64,000 bases of DNA from Bretschneidera sinensis (GCA_023935145.1 CM043698.1:74860001-74924000); one strand, 5' to 3'. Numbered from the stretch's first letter, positions 1-12,449 are shown. A program made the numbers and translations. The notes: a model not told the origin generated them from the letters alone.

Positions 1-2160
1 AGTTTTTGGTACATCTTTTAATCATTGTTTGCATAATTTAACTCTTATTTTACAGATATGTGAAGACAAAAATCTAGTCTTAAATTAGGAGAAGTGCCAT
101 TTCATAGTTCACAAAGGGATCGTGCTTGGCCATCGAGTGTCATCTAAAGGAATTGAGGCTGATTGAGCTAAAATTGCAACCATAGAAAAACTACCACCTC
201 TGAAGAATGAGAAGAGAATTAGAAGCTTTCTAGGATATGGAGATTTTATAGAAGATTTATCAAGGATTTTTCTAAACTCTCTAAACCTTTATGTAATCTT
301 CTTGAAAAAAATTATGCATTTGACTTTGATAATGCTTGTTTGCAGGCCTTTGATGCAATCAATGAGAAACTAGTTTAGCACCAGTTATAATTGTACCTAA
401 TTGGAGTCAACCTTTTAAAGTCATGTGTGATGCTAGTGACTTTGCAGTTGGAGCAATATTAAGACAAAAGCGAGACAAACTGTTCAAGGCCATCTATTAC
501 GCAAGCTGGACCTTGAATGATGCTCAACTAAATTATACAACAACTAAGAATGAGATGCTTACTGTTTTGTTTTCTTGTGAAAAATTTCAATCTTACTTCA
601 TTTGTACAAAAGTGATAGTGTTCACTGATCATGCAGCAATTCGTTATTTGTTTGGCAAGAAGAATACTAAGCCTAGGCTGATTCGTTGGATCCTGTTTCT
701 TCAAGAATTTGATTTGGAGTTTCGAAATTAGAAGGGAAGTGAAAATTCAGTTGCTATTCATCTCTCATAGCTAGAGCAAAAAGAAGTAAGACCAAATTCA
801 GAGATCCAAGAAGCATTCCCTGATAAGCAGTTGTTTGCACGTGAGATTAAGCTTCCTTGGTAAGTTGATATTGTAAACTACCTAACCTGTAAATTACTGC
901 CACCAGATCTCACTTACCACCAATGCAAGAAGTTTCTACATGATGTGAAATATTATTTTTGAGATGAGTCTTTGCGGTTCAAAAGATGCCCTGATCAAAT
1001 CATCTGAAGATGTGTACCAGAAGAAGATGCAAGCCATTCTCCATCATTGCCCTTCATCATTATATGGAGGACATTTTAGAGCAACACGAACAACAGCTAA
1101 GGTATTTCAACGTGGTTTTTTTTGGTCGTCTATCTTTCATGATAGTTATACTTTGGTGAAGACTTCTGATCGGCGCCAATGTGTACGGGAAATATTTCAA
1201 GGCATCAGGAGCTACCATTGAAAAATATCTTAGAGGTTGAGTTATTTGATGTTTGGGGAATCAATTTTATGGGTCATTTTCCTCCTTCTTTTAGCTTTGT
1301 CTATATCTTGTTAGCAGTGGATTATGTGTCAAAATAGGTGGAAGCAATTACTACTACAACAAACGATGCAAAGGATGTGCTCAAATTTCTGCATAAGAAT
1401 ATATTCACAAGATTTGGCACTCCACGAGCTATTATTAGTGACGATGGAACCCACTTTTGCAACAAGTTGTTTGCTAACCTTCTTTCTAAATATGGTGTGA
1501 AGTATAAGATAGCACTTGGCTACCATCCTCAAACTAATGGCCAAGCTGAAATTTCAAATCGAGAAATCAAGAACATCCTCGAGAAGATGGTCAACACCAA
1601 TAGGAAGGATTAGGCAAAGAAGCATGATGATGCTTTGTGGGCATGCTGTACAGCTTTCAAAACACCTATCGGGATGTCTCCTAATCGATTAGTGTTTGGA
1701 GAAGCGTGTCATCTTCCTGTTGAGTTGGAACATAGAGCTTATTGGGTTATAAAGAAGTTTAATTTTGATTTAAAACAGCAGGTGAAAAGTGACTCTTATA
1801 ATTGAATGAGATAGATGAGTTCTGGAACGATGCTTATGAAAATGTGAAGATCTACAAAGAACGGACGAAAAACGAAAAACAGATTCTTAGACATGAGTTT
1901 TGCCCCAGGATAGCAAGTTTTACTCTTCAATTCACAACTCAAACTCTTCCCAGGCAAGTTAAAATCAAGATGGACGGGTCCTTATACAATTGACAATGTT
2001 TCCTCTTTTGGAGCAATAAACTTGAAGGACAAGACAAGGAATATATTCAGAGTTAACAGTTAAAGACTGAAGCACTATTATGGGGAACAAGTTGAGAGGA
2101 ACTGTGCACTTATTCCTCTTGGAGACCCTAATTGAAGAAAATTGAAAAGTCTGGTTATAG
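1..2160 (+). pseudogene. Ty3/Gypsy (Athila-like) pol remnant: RT end, RNase H, integrase
   Basis: The 3' half of a retrotransposon polyprotein, cut by the left edge and broken by many stops and frameshifts. Order seen: end of reverse transcriptase/connection (about 100-420, with the FLGY...RRFIKDFSKL-type block), RNase H-like domain (423-731; starts [11 protein letters not shown] and contains FTDHAA), then integrase (about 960-1790). The integrase core keeps IISDDG and a QAE block, but the first catalytic aspartate is changed: the GIDFMG motif reads GINFMG near 1258-1275. The [15 protein letters not shown] block (about 1690-1735) is typical of the Athila/Tat branch of Gypsy elements. Such a polyprotein would copy RNA to DNA and insert it in a chromosome; this copy cannot. 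Family assignment is from motif memory, not a search. Confidence 0.9.
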
Positions 2161-3404
2161 ACTTAAAAATAAGCACTTCTGGGAGGCAGCTCATAAAACT
2201 TTCTTTTACTATTTTATTTTTATTTTGAATAATTTGGATTTTGCTATAGGTTTATTAGCAAGAATAAAGTGCTAGAAATTGCAAACTACGACAGATTCAC
2301 CATGAAACCAGGGAAGTTCCTTTCATTTCTTCAATCTTTCTCTTATTTGAATCACAATTAGGACATTATTGAGTTTAAGTGTGGGGGTGTAAACTCCTAT
2401 AGTCATTTTTGTCCTCTTGATTGTAGTTATTTTACTTTATTTGTGATTTTATAAGTCATGAGTTTTTGAATTTTCTTATCAAGCATGCATTTGAGTATGA
2501 TTGAATTCTCTATGAATCTGAAATTTGTGATTGAGGATAGGACTGAGAAATTTTTTGAAAATTTCTTTTATGTCAGGCTGAGTTTTGTGGATACTTTGAT
2601 TTAAATCTTTGTCCTTGAACATAATTGAGCATATAGTCATTTTTTTTTCTTTATTTCCATTTTGCTGACAAAGAGAATGGGTATAATCAACTGGGTCGGG
2701 GGAGGTCAATCTTGCTTTACTCTAGAATCCGTTGATGGATCCTTGAGGTGAAATCCTAGTTGATACCGAATATTTGAGAAATGATCTAGACATTTTTTAT
2801 CATAACCAAAAAGTTTTCCCAGCCGTCCTAGTTATCATACCACCATTGCATGGTGTACTTCCATAGTCAACCCTCTTGAGCCTTACTTTATTTAAGCTTT
2901 TATTTATTCTTTTAACTAAATTAACCATTGTCGTTCTAAGCCTAAAAAACCATGAATTTACCTTTTACAGTTTGAGTACTTTGGTGGGAATCTACAATTA
3001 AAAAGAAAGTTAGTTCAAAAGAAATTATGCTCTGTTTGATCCAAGTGTATAAAAAAAAGAAAAGAAGTATTTTTACTAGGTTTGTTTTTTGCCCAGGGGT
3101 GATTTATCCATCATGGAAGGAAGCAAAAAATAGAGAAAACTCAATGAATGGAGTGCATATCACTTCAAATTTTGTTAAAAGTGTACTTGATATTGCGTCA
3201 TTAAGCAAAGTAACAATAATATCACCAGAATGAGCATGCAGCCGAGAAAGAGTTATGGTTTGAAACCTGTGGATATCTCTTTTATTGTTCTTTCCACCAA
3301 GTATTTTTCCAGTTTGCTTTAATTTTCCTTATCTATTTCTTTCTTAACCCTCACCTTGAGGCCTGTCATTACAACATGATTAAAGACCTTTTGATCTCTG
3401 ATGG
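2161..3404 (+). other. Post-pol region of the Athila-like remnant, non-coding
   Basis: No credible reading frame. It begins with a GGGAGGCAGC block (2181-2190) that corresponds to the GGGAGGCACCCC block just after the coding part of elements A and B. A purine-rich TGTGGGGGTGT tract lies near 2381-2391. The region is interrupted at 3404/3405 by a solo LTR and resumes at 5219. Confidence 0.6.
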
Positions 3405-5218
3405 TGTAACGACCCATCCCGAGTTGGCCCACCCCGATATGGTGTCATCATATTTTGAGAATCCCAGCACGACGCATATATGCAATAATAAAAATAAAAC
3501 TAACAGAAATTTTTACTTTAATCTTCAACTCTCAATAGGGGAGGTACATCAATCTAATATTGACTTAAGCATAATATACAACGTAACATGCATGAATATT
3601 TACAAATAAAATTTTTATTTCATTTTCTCATTTGTCTGAGGATGTTGACACATACGTGGCTTACAGAGAATGATTTCGTCTGACTCTCAACCCACCAGAC
3701 TATTTGTCCTGTCTACTATCTGAAATCATTGTACAATGAGGGATGAGCTTCACAAGCTTAGTGAATTAAATTTGCTAGAAGTATTCAATTTGCATAAATA
3801 GCCATTTAATATTTAATCATTTATTTCTCGTATGACTGGATAATAGCATATAGTCTAACATTTAAATGATTACTATCACATCATACTTCTATGTATTTTT
3901 CTCACTGTAACTGTCTCTCTGTGAGACTCATTTATCTACAAATAAATGCACAATGTCAACAACATTTCAGTAAAAATATTAACATATAAAACAGATGCAA
4001 TGCATGAATTATTATTATTAGGGAACATCTTCCCACATGTCGACATGTTTTTATCTTAGGCCGGCCCCCTCCCGGTTCTTTATTTCCAGCATATACTGGC
4101 TGTCACGGTATTTATTTTTAGCATATACCGGTTGTCACGGTTTTCATTTATTTCCAGCATATACCGGCTATTACGGTGTCCCTTTTATTTCCAGCATTTA
4201 TCAGCTGTCACGGTTTTTCAATTAGACTGACCCCTTCCCAGTTCTTTCGGTTATTTTATTTAATGAATATGCATATGAACAATAATATAAAAACAACATG
4301 AATTCAAAATATTTAAATTGGTTATCCTGATTATTCTCAAATTTATTATTGAAATAAATTTCTCTCCTCATATATCACATCTACTTATTAACCATAACTC
4401 ATCAAGAATTTTATTTATCACCATCATTATTAAATCAACTCATTATTCTAATAATATTTATTTTCACATAATAATTTTCTACGTGTCCAATAATCATATC
4501 ATACCTATCAACAGAATTTTTATCTATCACCAAAGCATAAACTAATAATTTATTTTAATATTATCACTAGATATTTGATTTTTATTTAGATTAATTAAAG
4601 TAAATCTAACTCACCACATAGCACTTAAAGCTACCCGTGGATCACCTCATTCCCCTTCCTGCTCATCTCAGCAATTTCCCCCGGTTGCTTATCGTCAACA
4701 CCTGACATAATATTTATATTAAATTTCGAATTTATTCTTCAATTCTTCATAAATCACACTTTTTGAAAATTTTCACTTTGAATTCCAAGAAATTTTATGT
4801 ACACTAAAAATTCAAAAATAAATATTACATTATTACTTTATATTTTTCTGATAGCTTTCCGTGACTCTCTATAAAATACCTCATAAACCCCTTCAAAATT
4901 TTACTCTTTCAACCTTTCTTTCGGTCCCCAAGTGTTTAAAGAAAACACGTAATGGAAGTAAAACTAAACGAATTTGATAAGTGTAAGTATGTTTACGTAA
5001 TGGAAGTAAAACTAAACCCCAATAAACCTCTGCTGCCACGTTTTCCATTTTTTTTTCTTTTTCTTTTCTTCTTCTGGACATCCACGTCCCAGATTTTTTT
5101 TTAAATTGTTTTATAAAAATTTGACTTTTCGCATTTAAATATATATACATTATTTTAACTCTATCTCATATTTATTAAAGTACTTCTTTACCCTTACTTT
5201 ACAAATACGGGTATTACA
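3405..5218 (-). repeat. Solo LTR of Gypsy family C
   Basis: Starts TGTAACGACC and ends GGGTATTACA, the same ends as both LTRs of element C (13784-22433), and is alignable to them over its length. Flanks read GATGG (3400-3404) and GAGGG (5219-5223), a 5-bp target duplication with one mismatch. No internal region remains, so this is a solo LTR, presumably from LTR-LTR recombination. It sits inside the Athila-like remnant. Strand is given by analogy with C, whose genes run on the minus strand when the LTR reads TGTAACG on plus. Confidence 0.87.
4060..4225. repeat. Minisatellite inside the solo LTR, about four copies
   Basis: Imperfect tandem units of roughly 33-38 bp built around TTTCCAGCATATACCGGC followed by TGTCACGGT. 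The same unit occurs about twice in the left LTR of element C (14585-14650) and about four times in the right one (21020-21160), so copy number varies between LTR copies. Confidence 0.8.
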
Positions 5219-5559
5219 GAGGGTTTTTTGAAAATTGGACTTATGGAGTTAAATTTTGAGAGAATTCCTTCAGTTTCAGTTGTTCTACTTTTATCTGAGT
5301 TTGCAGGTGGTTTGGAGTTAAATTGACTATATCACACACACACTCAAGGACTTAGCTTTAGGTTGAAGTAGTCTCTTAACTCTTGCTTGACAAATTGCTA
5401 AAATTTTGATTGATTTTCCTTCTATCCTTGATATTAAAAGAGTAAGATGCTACTAATGAAATCTAAATTCAGATCATGACTTGGTGAGTGATGAGATTTT
5501 TCTATGAGTTCGTTTTATTTTCATTTGAGGACAAATAAAGTTTCAAGTTTAGGGACGTT
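5219..5559 (+). other. Continuation of the Athila-like remnant up to its 3' LTR
   Basis: Non-coding continuation after the solo LTR insertion. It ends with AAGTTTAGGGACGTT just before an LTR starting TGATGTCG, resembling the AAGTTTGGGGGT tracts directly before the 3' LTRs of A and B. It is therefore read as a decayed polypurine tract. Confidence 0.55.
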
Positions 5560-6846
5560 TGATGTCGTGCATAATTTCCTATTTTTATCACATCTTAACT
5601 TTTAACTTTAATATAATTTTATTAATTTTTGTTGGTTTTAGGCTTCGTTGTTATCATTTAATTTATTTCAGGTTTAGAAGAAGGGAAAGATCCAAATTTT
5701 AGTGTCCTATCGTCAAGGGAATCTTTCTCTTGTTTAAAAAGAAATTTTAATTGAAGACTTTGGAGCCTATAAAAAAGAAAATTTTAATTGAAGACTTTGG
5801 AGCCTATATAAAGGAAAGGGAGAAACCCTAATTAAAAGAGACAGCATGCAGCCTTAGGGACACAGCCCTAGAGAGATAGCCGGCAACCCTCTCCTCCTCA
5901 CCCGGCAGTAGCAGCCCGCAACCAGCAGTCCTTCTTATCCAGCAACAGTAATTGTCCTAATCCGGTAGCAGTAGCTGCCACCTCTAGCATCTGCTTCCTC
6001 ACAACCGGCACCTACCTCACCCCCTGCAGCGTTGATCACACAGTAGCCCTCCAAAGCAGCAACAGCAGCTAAACACACACTGGTTTACGGAATTATGGTG
6101 AATTCGTTGCTGTTAAATTTAATTTTCACCATGAACTAAACTTTCTTTATTTTAGGAAAACAATGTAATTTAATTTCAAACTATGCTTGCTTTTCTATGC
6201 TGATTTGCAGTAATTATCTTCTATGTTTGGCTGATTTATTTTGAATGTATTGCTTCTAATTAATTGGCCATTAATTAGATGATCTTGATCTTGTGATTTG
6301 CTGTCGAAAGAAGTAATTATAGGATAGAACTTGGATATTTCAGCATAGGTAAATATAGGAATCGAAAGAGTTAATTTGCATACTCTTGTGTAGTCTAAAT
6401 AAAAATCGTTGGTCTTAACGCTTTCTTGTTTTATTAATTTGCATACTCTTGTACAGAATGATGAATAAGAATATTTCCAATTGACTATCGAAAGAGGCTT
6501 TTGGATAAGTTGGAGATTTCGCTAACAAACAGAGATGATTAATTTTAATTAGTTAGATGAGTTAAGCATAGTGAGGAATTAAGTGAAATCGGTTTCCTAG
6601 AAGTTCTTTCTCTTATTAATTTGATATTCAAAAAACAACTTTCTTTTCCTTTGATTATTTCCTTTAAATTACTTTTATTTCATATTGCAATTACAAACAA
6701 TAAAAAGAGATTTTTCTAAATAAAATCGAGATTAGTATAATTTCAATACTTGTCAGAAGTAAGTTACCAATCCCTGAGGACGATACTCATCTTATCACTT
6801 TACTATAATACTATGATACTGTGCACTTGCAGTTTTGCACCGATCA
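5560..6846 (+). repeat. Athila-like LTR (1287 bp)
   Basis: Begins TGATGTCGTGCAT and ends GCACCGATCA (TG...CA). It follows a polypurine-like tract, as a 3' LTR should, but it is also followed by a primer-binding-site-like stretch, as a 5' LTR should be. A TATA box (CTATATAAAGG, about 5804-5814) lies in a locally duplicated block: a segment of about 33 bp around GAAGACTTTGGAGCCTATA occurs twice between about 5740 and 5812. The inverted copy at 6870-7565 has the block only once. Confidence 0.8.
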
Positions 6847-6866
6847 AGTTTTTGGCGCTGTTAACA
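6847..6866 (+). other. Primer-binding site after the Athila-like LTR
   Basis: AGTTTTTGGCGCTGTTA directly follows the LTR end. It matches the TGGCGCCGTTG-type primer-binding site of Athila-like elements (tRNA-Asp type, from family knowledge) and parallels 24537-24560 and 33312-33335 in elements A and B. Confidence 0.7.
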
Positions 6867-6869
6867 GTC

Positions 6870-7565
6870 AATTAGAAGCAATACATTCAAAATAAATTAG
6901 CCAAACATAGAAGATAATTACTGCAAATCAGCATAGAAAAGCAAGCATAGCTTGAAATTAAATTACATCGTTTTCCTATAATAAAGAAAATTTAGTTCAT
7001 GCTGAAAATTAAATTTAACAGCAACGAATTCACCATAATTCCGTAAACCAGTGTGCGTTCAACTGCCACTACTGCTGTGGAGGGCTATTGTGCGAACAAC
7101 ACTAGATACCGAGCAGGGGGATGAGGTAGGGGTCGGCTATGAGGTCAGTGCTGGATACCGAGCAGGGGGGCGAGGTAGGTGCCGGCTGTGAGCAAGCAGC
7201 TGCTGGTGCCGGATTAGGACAACTGCTGCAGCCGGTTGAGGAGGAGTAGTGGTTGCAGGTTGCTGCTGCCGGATGTTAAGGAGAGGGCTGGCGGCTATCT
7301 CTTTAGGGCTGTAGGCTGTCTCTTTTAATTAGGGTTTCTCTCTTTCCTTTTTATAGGCTCTAAAGTCTTCAATTAAAATTTCCTTTTTTAAACAAGAGAA
7401 ATAATCCCTTGACGATAGGACACTAAAATTTGGATCTTTCCCTTCTTCTAAACCTGAAATAAATTAAATGGCAACAATGAAGCCTAAAACAAAAAAATAA
7501 TAATAAAATTAGATTAAAGTTAAAAATTAAAACGCGATAAAAATAGGAAATTATGCACGACATCA
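6870..7565 (-). repeat. Inverted partial copy of the Athila-like LTR
   Basis: Reverse complement of about the first 700 bp of the LTR at 5560-6261, ending at the LTR terminus (..GCACGACATCA on plus). It lies only a few bases after the primer-binding site of the forward copy, giving a fold-back with arms of about 700 bp and a spacer of about 610 bp. Arms differ by many substitutions and small indels, so the structure is not recent. No matching target duplication was found around 5560 and 7565. Confidence 0.8.
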
Positions 7566-8601
7566 GCATTCAATTCAACTATCTAGCTCTTTCTCAAAAT
7601 TATTATTTTTATTATATTTATTAAATTGTCTCCTCATATATAATATAAAATTTTCAATCATATTTTCAGAAATTTCATATAACTTCTCAGCATATTTTTC
7701 ATTAATCAATTCTTTTTAAAATATAAATTCTTATATAATTAATATTCAACATACTATTTAATCCATAATCAATAAATCAATCAATTTTCATATATAACAC
7801 AAAATGCATAATTAAATCATTATAATTCACTGATTTATTCAATATCATAAATTCATATTTTTATTGGTCTCGATTACTAAAATTAAATCTAACTCACCAC
7901 GTAGCACTTAAAGCTACACGTGGATCACCTCCTTGCCTTTTCTGCTTCTTTCAGAAATTTTACCCGATTGCTGATTGTCAACACCTGACATAATATTTAT
8001 ATTAAAATTTCTAATTTTTTCTTAATTCATACCTTTAAATTTCTACATCCAATTCTGGATATTTTCATGTATGGATAATTTCAAAAAAATTAAAATTCAC
8101 ATTATTACCTTCTTCTTTTTTTTCTTTCTTAAAAAGCTTCTCTCAAATCTCTTTAAAATTATACTGAAAACTTCTTCAAAATTTCAAAATTTCAACATTT
8201 CTTTTAATCTTCAGGTGTTTAAAGAAAAAGAGCAATTTGAGAGAGTGTAAACTGATTTTTAACCAAACTTACACAAAAAAAACTAAAATTTTATACTAAA
8301 CCATCTACACCATTCTTCATATTTGCTCCCTTAGTTGTCTAACATGCAAATATGCTTGTTAGGCAACCTACACCTGGATGTCCAGGTGTTGGTCCTTTCC
8401 CTTTTTTTTCTTCTCTTCTTTGTAGCCACAACACCTGTTTTTGTTTTGCCTTTATAACATTTAAAAGCTACACCTGGACACTTAGTGTCCAGGTGTCTTT
8501 TTTTTCTCAATAGTAAATCTTTCATGTATATATTATTTTAATTTTATGTAATATCTATCAATTTACTTCTTTACTCTTACTTTAAGAAGACGGGTATTAC
8601 A
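7566..8601 (-). repeat. Truncated LTR of Gypsy family C
   Basis: Resembles the distal half of the family C LTRs: it has the CTCACCACGTAGCACTTAAAG block (about 7894-7914), the GTCAACACCTGACATAATAT block and the terminal GGGTATTACA (8592-8601). The first roughly 900 bp of the LTR are absent; homology stops where the inverted Athila-like LTR ends. Confidence 0.75.
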
Positions 8602-8663
8602 CACATCTAGTATTGAATCCCTACAACTTGATTATACCAACTTCACTGCACTCCTATTCCCCT

Positions 8664-9403
8664 TGTTGAAATACAATAACTGAAAAGAATTCTCCATCTT
8701 ATTGATTGCATGAAAAAAATACAATTAACCTAATATATAGACTTATGAATACTAAGTCTAATAGGAATAGGACACACCAAAATATAAGATAAATATGATC
8801 CAAGCCTACTGGACCCTGATTAAGAATCCTATTAGGACTCTCAACACTTCCTCTCAAGTTGGAGTATAGATATCATATACACCCAACTTGTTACAAATAA
8901 TTCAAACTCGAGAACCATCCAATGGATTAGTAAATAAATCTGCTAACTAATCTGTTAACTTCACATGACTGGTACTAATCACATTTTGTAGAAGTTTTTC
9001 TCGAACAACATGATAGTCAACTTCAATATGTTTAGTTTTATCATGAAACACTGGATTATTTGCAATATGAATAGTTGTTTGATTGTCACACACAGAGCTC
9101 ATAGGACTTAACTGGTTAACCTCAAGTTCCGCTAACTACTTTAGCCAAACCATCTCACGGGTAATATATGTCATTGCTCTATATTCAGGATCCCAAGAGA
9201 GATCTTGCAATGATACCTTATTGAAAAACAGTAACTGAAAATAATTCTCTGCTTTATTGATTAAATGAAAAGAACACAATTGACCTAATATATGGACTTA
9301 TGAATACTAAGTCTAATAAGAATAGGACACAACAATTAGATAAGATAAATATGATCCAAGCCTACTAGGACACTCATTAAGAATCTTATTAGGACTCTCA
9401 ACA
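8664..9403 (-). mobile_element. Internally deleted Copia element, minus strand
   Basis: Two copies of a roughly 184-bp LTR (8664-8846 and 9219-9403) lie in direct orientation around 372 bp. On the minus strand each LTR starts TGTTGAGAGTCC; the copy at 8664 ends ..TTTCAACA. The middle encodes only the end of a Copia RNase H followed by a GAGAGGAAG polypurine tract, so gag, protease, integrase and RT are gone. Flanks CCCCT and TCCCT may be a target duplication with one mismatch. The right-hand LTR has lost its canonical terminal dinucleotide. Confidence 0.8.
8847..9218 (-). pseudogene. Copia RNase H C-terminal remnant
   Basis: The reverse strand reads EYRAMTYITREMVWLK, then CDNQTTIHIANNPVFHDKTK, then HIEVDYHVVREKL and LADLFTNPLDG. 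This is the recognisable end of the Copia RNase H domain (canonical AEYRA, CDN..A..IA.NPVFHERTKHIE, D..TK). There are in-frame stops after MVWLK and before LADLF. It lies between the two short LTRs and is not functional. Confidence 0.85.
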
Positions 9404-9659
9404 TCCCTCATAACCTACAACTGTTACAGAGTGGAGTACCCATCCAACCAAAATGTCAATATATTTGGATATTATTTTTGCTCCAACAAAAAAAAGAACT
9501 CTTTATCTAAGTTTCAACAAGTTTTTCTTCAATAGCAGACTCCAAAGGTACAAACTTTCCACTTTTTAATCATTTATCTTATGATAATTAGCTTTCACAA
9601 TATCATGCTTCCAGAGCTAATATTATTCCAGAATCTCTTTACCACTAAATGGAGAAACG

Positions 9660-10380
9660 CAATGGAGAAATAAATCCAAGGTCTTGACAATACTTTAGGC
9701 CACAATCTCAGTCCAACCAGGGAAAAAACCAATTGGATTGGTTTAAAAGTAAAGTATCAATATGACAGAACCACTGAAAGACATTGCAGAGGGATACATG
9801 CAATATGAAGGCCTTGACCACAACAATATATTTTCTCTTGTGATAAAACTAGTAAATTCAATGCTTACTTGCCATTGCTGCCACTAAAGATTGGGATTTA
9901 CAACAACTAAACTTATAATTCTTGTTTACATACCTTGCAGAAGAAGCCAACATGTGAATCCCTCCAAGTTTTTTACAATAGAGGGAGAATGGGGTGTATA
10001 AGAATACGCATTAACATATGAATTACATCTTGCATCCTAAAATCAGTTCCACAAATTCTTAAGTAATTTATTTGAAGATGGATTCCCCAATCCAAGGACA
10101 ATTTTCTTTATTTTCCTTCATTTAAGGTGATTATCAAAATATCATTTTAGTTTATGTGAAGGAAATTCTAGTCCATCAGTAATGACAATTTGTCCATTGA
10201 AATCTCCCAATTCCTATTTCCACAGCAAATTTACTTTGAAAGATTTAGGAATACAAAGGTCTTATTAGGCATTAGGGTTGTAAGGTATTTAATTATTTAC
10301 CTTACAAAAAAAGAAATACACTTAGGAAATATTAGATGCATGATGAGTCTCTCACTCTCTTGGAGCATGAACAGCTAAGT
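9660..10380 (+). pseudogene. Copia reverse-transcriptase remnant
   Basis: Frame-shifting plus-strand similarity to Copia RT. About 9730-9900 reads GLKVKYQYDRTTERH, then EGLDHNNIFSLVIKLVN, matching the WVFKIKYN.DG.IERYKARLVAKG..Q.EGLDYNETFSPVVK block. About 10135-10260 reads LVYVKEILV followed by HSKFTLKDLG, matching LVYVDDILV...SKFSLKDLG. The catalytic YVDD has become YVKE, and the N-AFLHG segment between the two blocks is missing. It is on the opposite strand from the Copia relic at 8664-9403, so probably a separate insertion. Confidence 0.75.
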
Positions 10381-12149
10381 GTCGTACGGAACAAGACTTA
10401 AAGCAAGCAAATTCATATGGATGCAACCTCTTCACAAAGGCAGTTTTCTAGTCTTTTATTAATTCATATACCTTACATTCAAAAGACCTGAAATTGTATT
10501 TGTTATCAGCATGCTAAATCAAATCGCAGCTGAGTGCCTTATGCAACAACACTCAAAGCTCGCAAATTCAGATAGATGTTTTCAAAATTCATAATTCGAG
10601 ACATGTCAATTACACAAATTATAAATAGAAAGAAAATAAGACATGATATACCCAAGTTCACCCCAGAATAGAGCTATGTCTTGCTGGAAGTTTCACTATT
10701 ATCAACCTTACAATTCTCTTGTTACAATGTGCGATCAGTACATAGAGAGTATTTATAAGCAACTTAAGATGCTCTAATTAGAGTTTCTGCCCTGCTGCAA
10801 ACCATGACTATTCATGGGCCCAAACCAAAACCGTCAAGCAAAAAACAAGACCCAAAATATGTACATAGCCTGAAATTTTTGAGGGACCCTCATGGTCGTC
10901 GGGGGTTCGATAGATTTGGACCTATAAAGTATGCACCAACTCTAATATAATCCAATCAAAACATAACCAATAATCTTAATTATACCATAAAAAGTAAAAT
11001 CTTACTCTTTCCCTTTCTGCCTCAAAATCCTAAACTGCTCAGGGGATAGAATCATATGCCACTCCTCTTATGATTTCTGGACCGACCCAGTAGCAACCAT
11101 AGCGACAATAGCACTTCAATGAAACCTATGCTTGTTCTGATGAAGAGACCAATGAGACCCAGATGCAGAAACAGAGTGAATTATGTGGGTTTTGGTGAAG
11201 AAAATGCGAAGTGAGTTCTGAAAAGATAGTTGGGCAAAGAGTTTGATAGAGAAACAAAAGGAGAGAGAAGTCTAGATAGAGTTGGTTTGGTGGTGGAGAA
11301 GATTATGATTTTGGAGGAAGAAAGAGGTGTGGTTTTGAGAATGTGAAAGCTCATTTGTATGTGAAAGAGAGAGAATACCAAAATTGGTACTACTGTGAAG
11401 CCTCACACGCTTCAATACTTGTCATCTCCCTCCGCAAGTGAAATCTTTCCACTTCTATTTTTTTTTTTATTTCTATTTGTGAAAGTTCTTTTTAAAAGAA
11501 TAATATTTTTAAAAATAAAACATAAAACGAAAACTTTATAATTCAATAAAATTTATAAATTAATTATAAAAAATTTTAATAAAAAATTATCATTTTAGTC
11601 TATAATTCATTTAACTAAAATTTCATTAACGATTTAAAATTTATTAAATTTTATATAAAAAACTTCATTTTATAAACGATTAAAAAGTATCAATAAATAA
11701 AAAGACTCGAATCACGTACCAACTCAAGTTGAATCACACAGACAATACTAATTTTCAAATACAAAGAATTTTAGTCATAAATATAACTATAATGCTTAAC
11801 AAATTAATACAATACCATTTGGTTTATTTATCAAAATGGTTTTTAAGCGTGAAAATAATTTTTAACAAAAACATTTGTAAAGTTAAAAGTTATTTTGTAA
11901 AACTGGGGTAAAACAATTATTACATTAAAACACAATTTCTGATTATTAAAAACTGTTTCTAACCTTTATGTTTTAAAAGTTGTTTATTTTTGAGCTAATC
12001 CTAATTTTTATTTTTTTTAAAATAATAATCGTTTTAAAGACTTCACCAAATAATAAATTAAAAATAAAAGATAAAGCAAGAGCACAAATATATAATAAAA
12101 GTTCTCAGTGTGACAGTACATAATTTTTCGGGTAGAAGATGAATTTTAG
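10381..12149. other. Intergenic, no recognisable gene
   Basis: No coding similarity seen on either strand. 11460-12110 is extremely AT-rich with poly-A/T runs. 10660-10870 has a TATTTATAAGC box and could be a decayed LTR, but no partner copy was found. Confidence 0.5.
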
Positions 12150-12300
12150 TTTAAAAAAATGTTGACAGTATCATCAATTTTCATTGTTAGATTCACCATG
12201 TATCAATTTAGTTATTGTCATTTTAATTGAATCAAATTAGTTCCTGATAGATACAAGGTGCATCAATTTTGTCATTTTACTCACTGTTGTTAATGGACCC
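12150..12300. repeat. Candidate left terminal inverted repeat of an outer Mutator-like element
   Basis: TATCAATTTAGTTATTGTC..TTTAATTGAATCAAATTAG and TTGTTAATGGACCCAAAC occur here. The same order is found in reverse complement at 56085-56240 (TATCAATTTGATCCTTGAC..TTTAATTGAATTAAATTAG; CTGTTAACGGACTCAAAC). By eye, identity is about 70-75% in the better half. No 9-bp duplication was found, so this is a candidate only. Confidence 0.4.
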
Positions 12301-12449
12301 AAACTTACATCGTCAATGTGTGACTCACATGCTTTCACCAACAGTAATATACACCCAAATATCTTATTTTCACGATTAAACACCACTCTATATCATTTAT
12401 TTTTCTCTTTCTATGTCCTTTTTCTTTTTTCTTTTTGTTAATAAAATTT

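Noticed and set aside
4060..4225. Regular repeats with spacers resembling a CRISPR array
   Set aside because: Units are imperfect, adjacent and of LTR origin, repeated in the other family C LTRs; the genome is a plant nuclear one.
11181..11381. 66-residue minus-strand frame, Ser/Thr/Pro-rich
   Set aside because: No recognisable domain, no neighbouring exons, and composition typical of random GA/CT-rich sequence.
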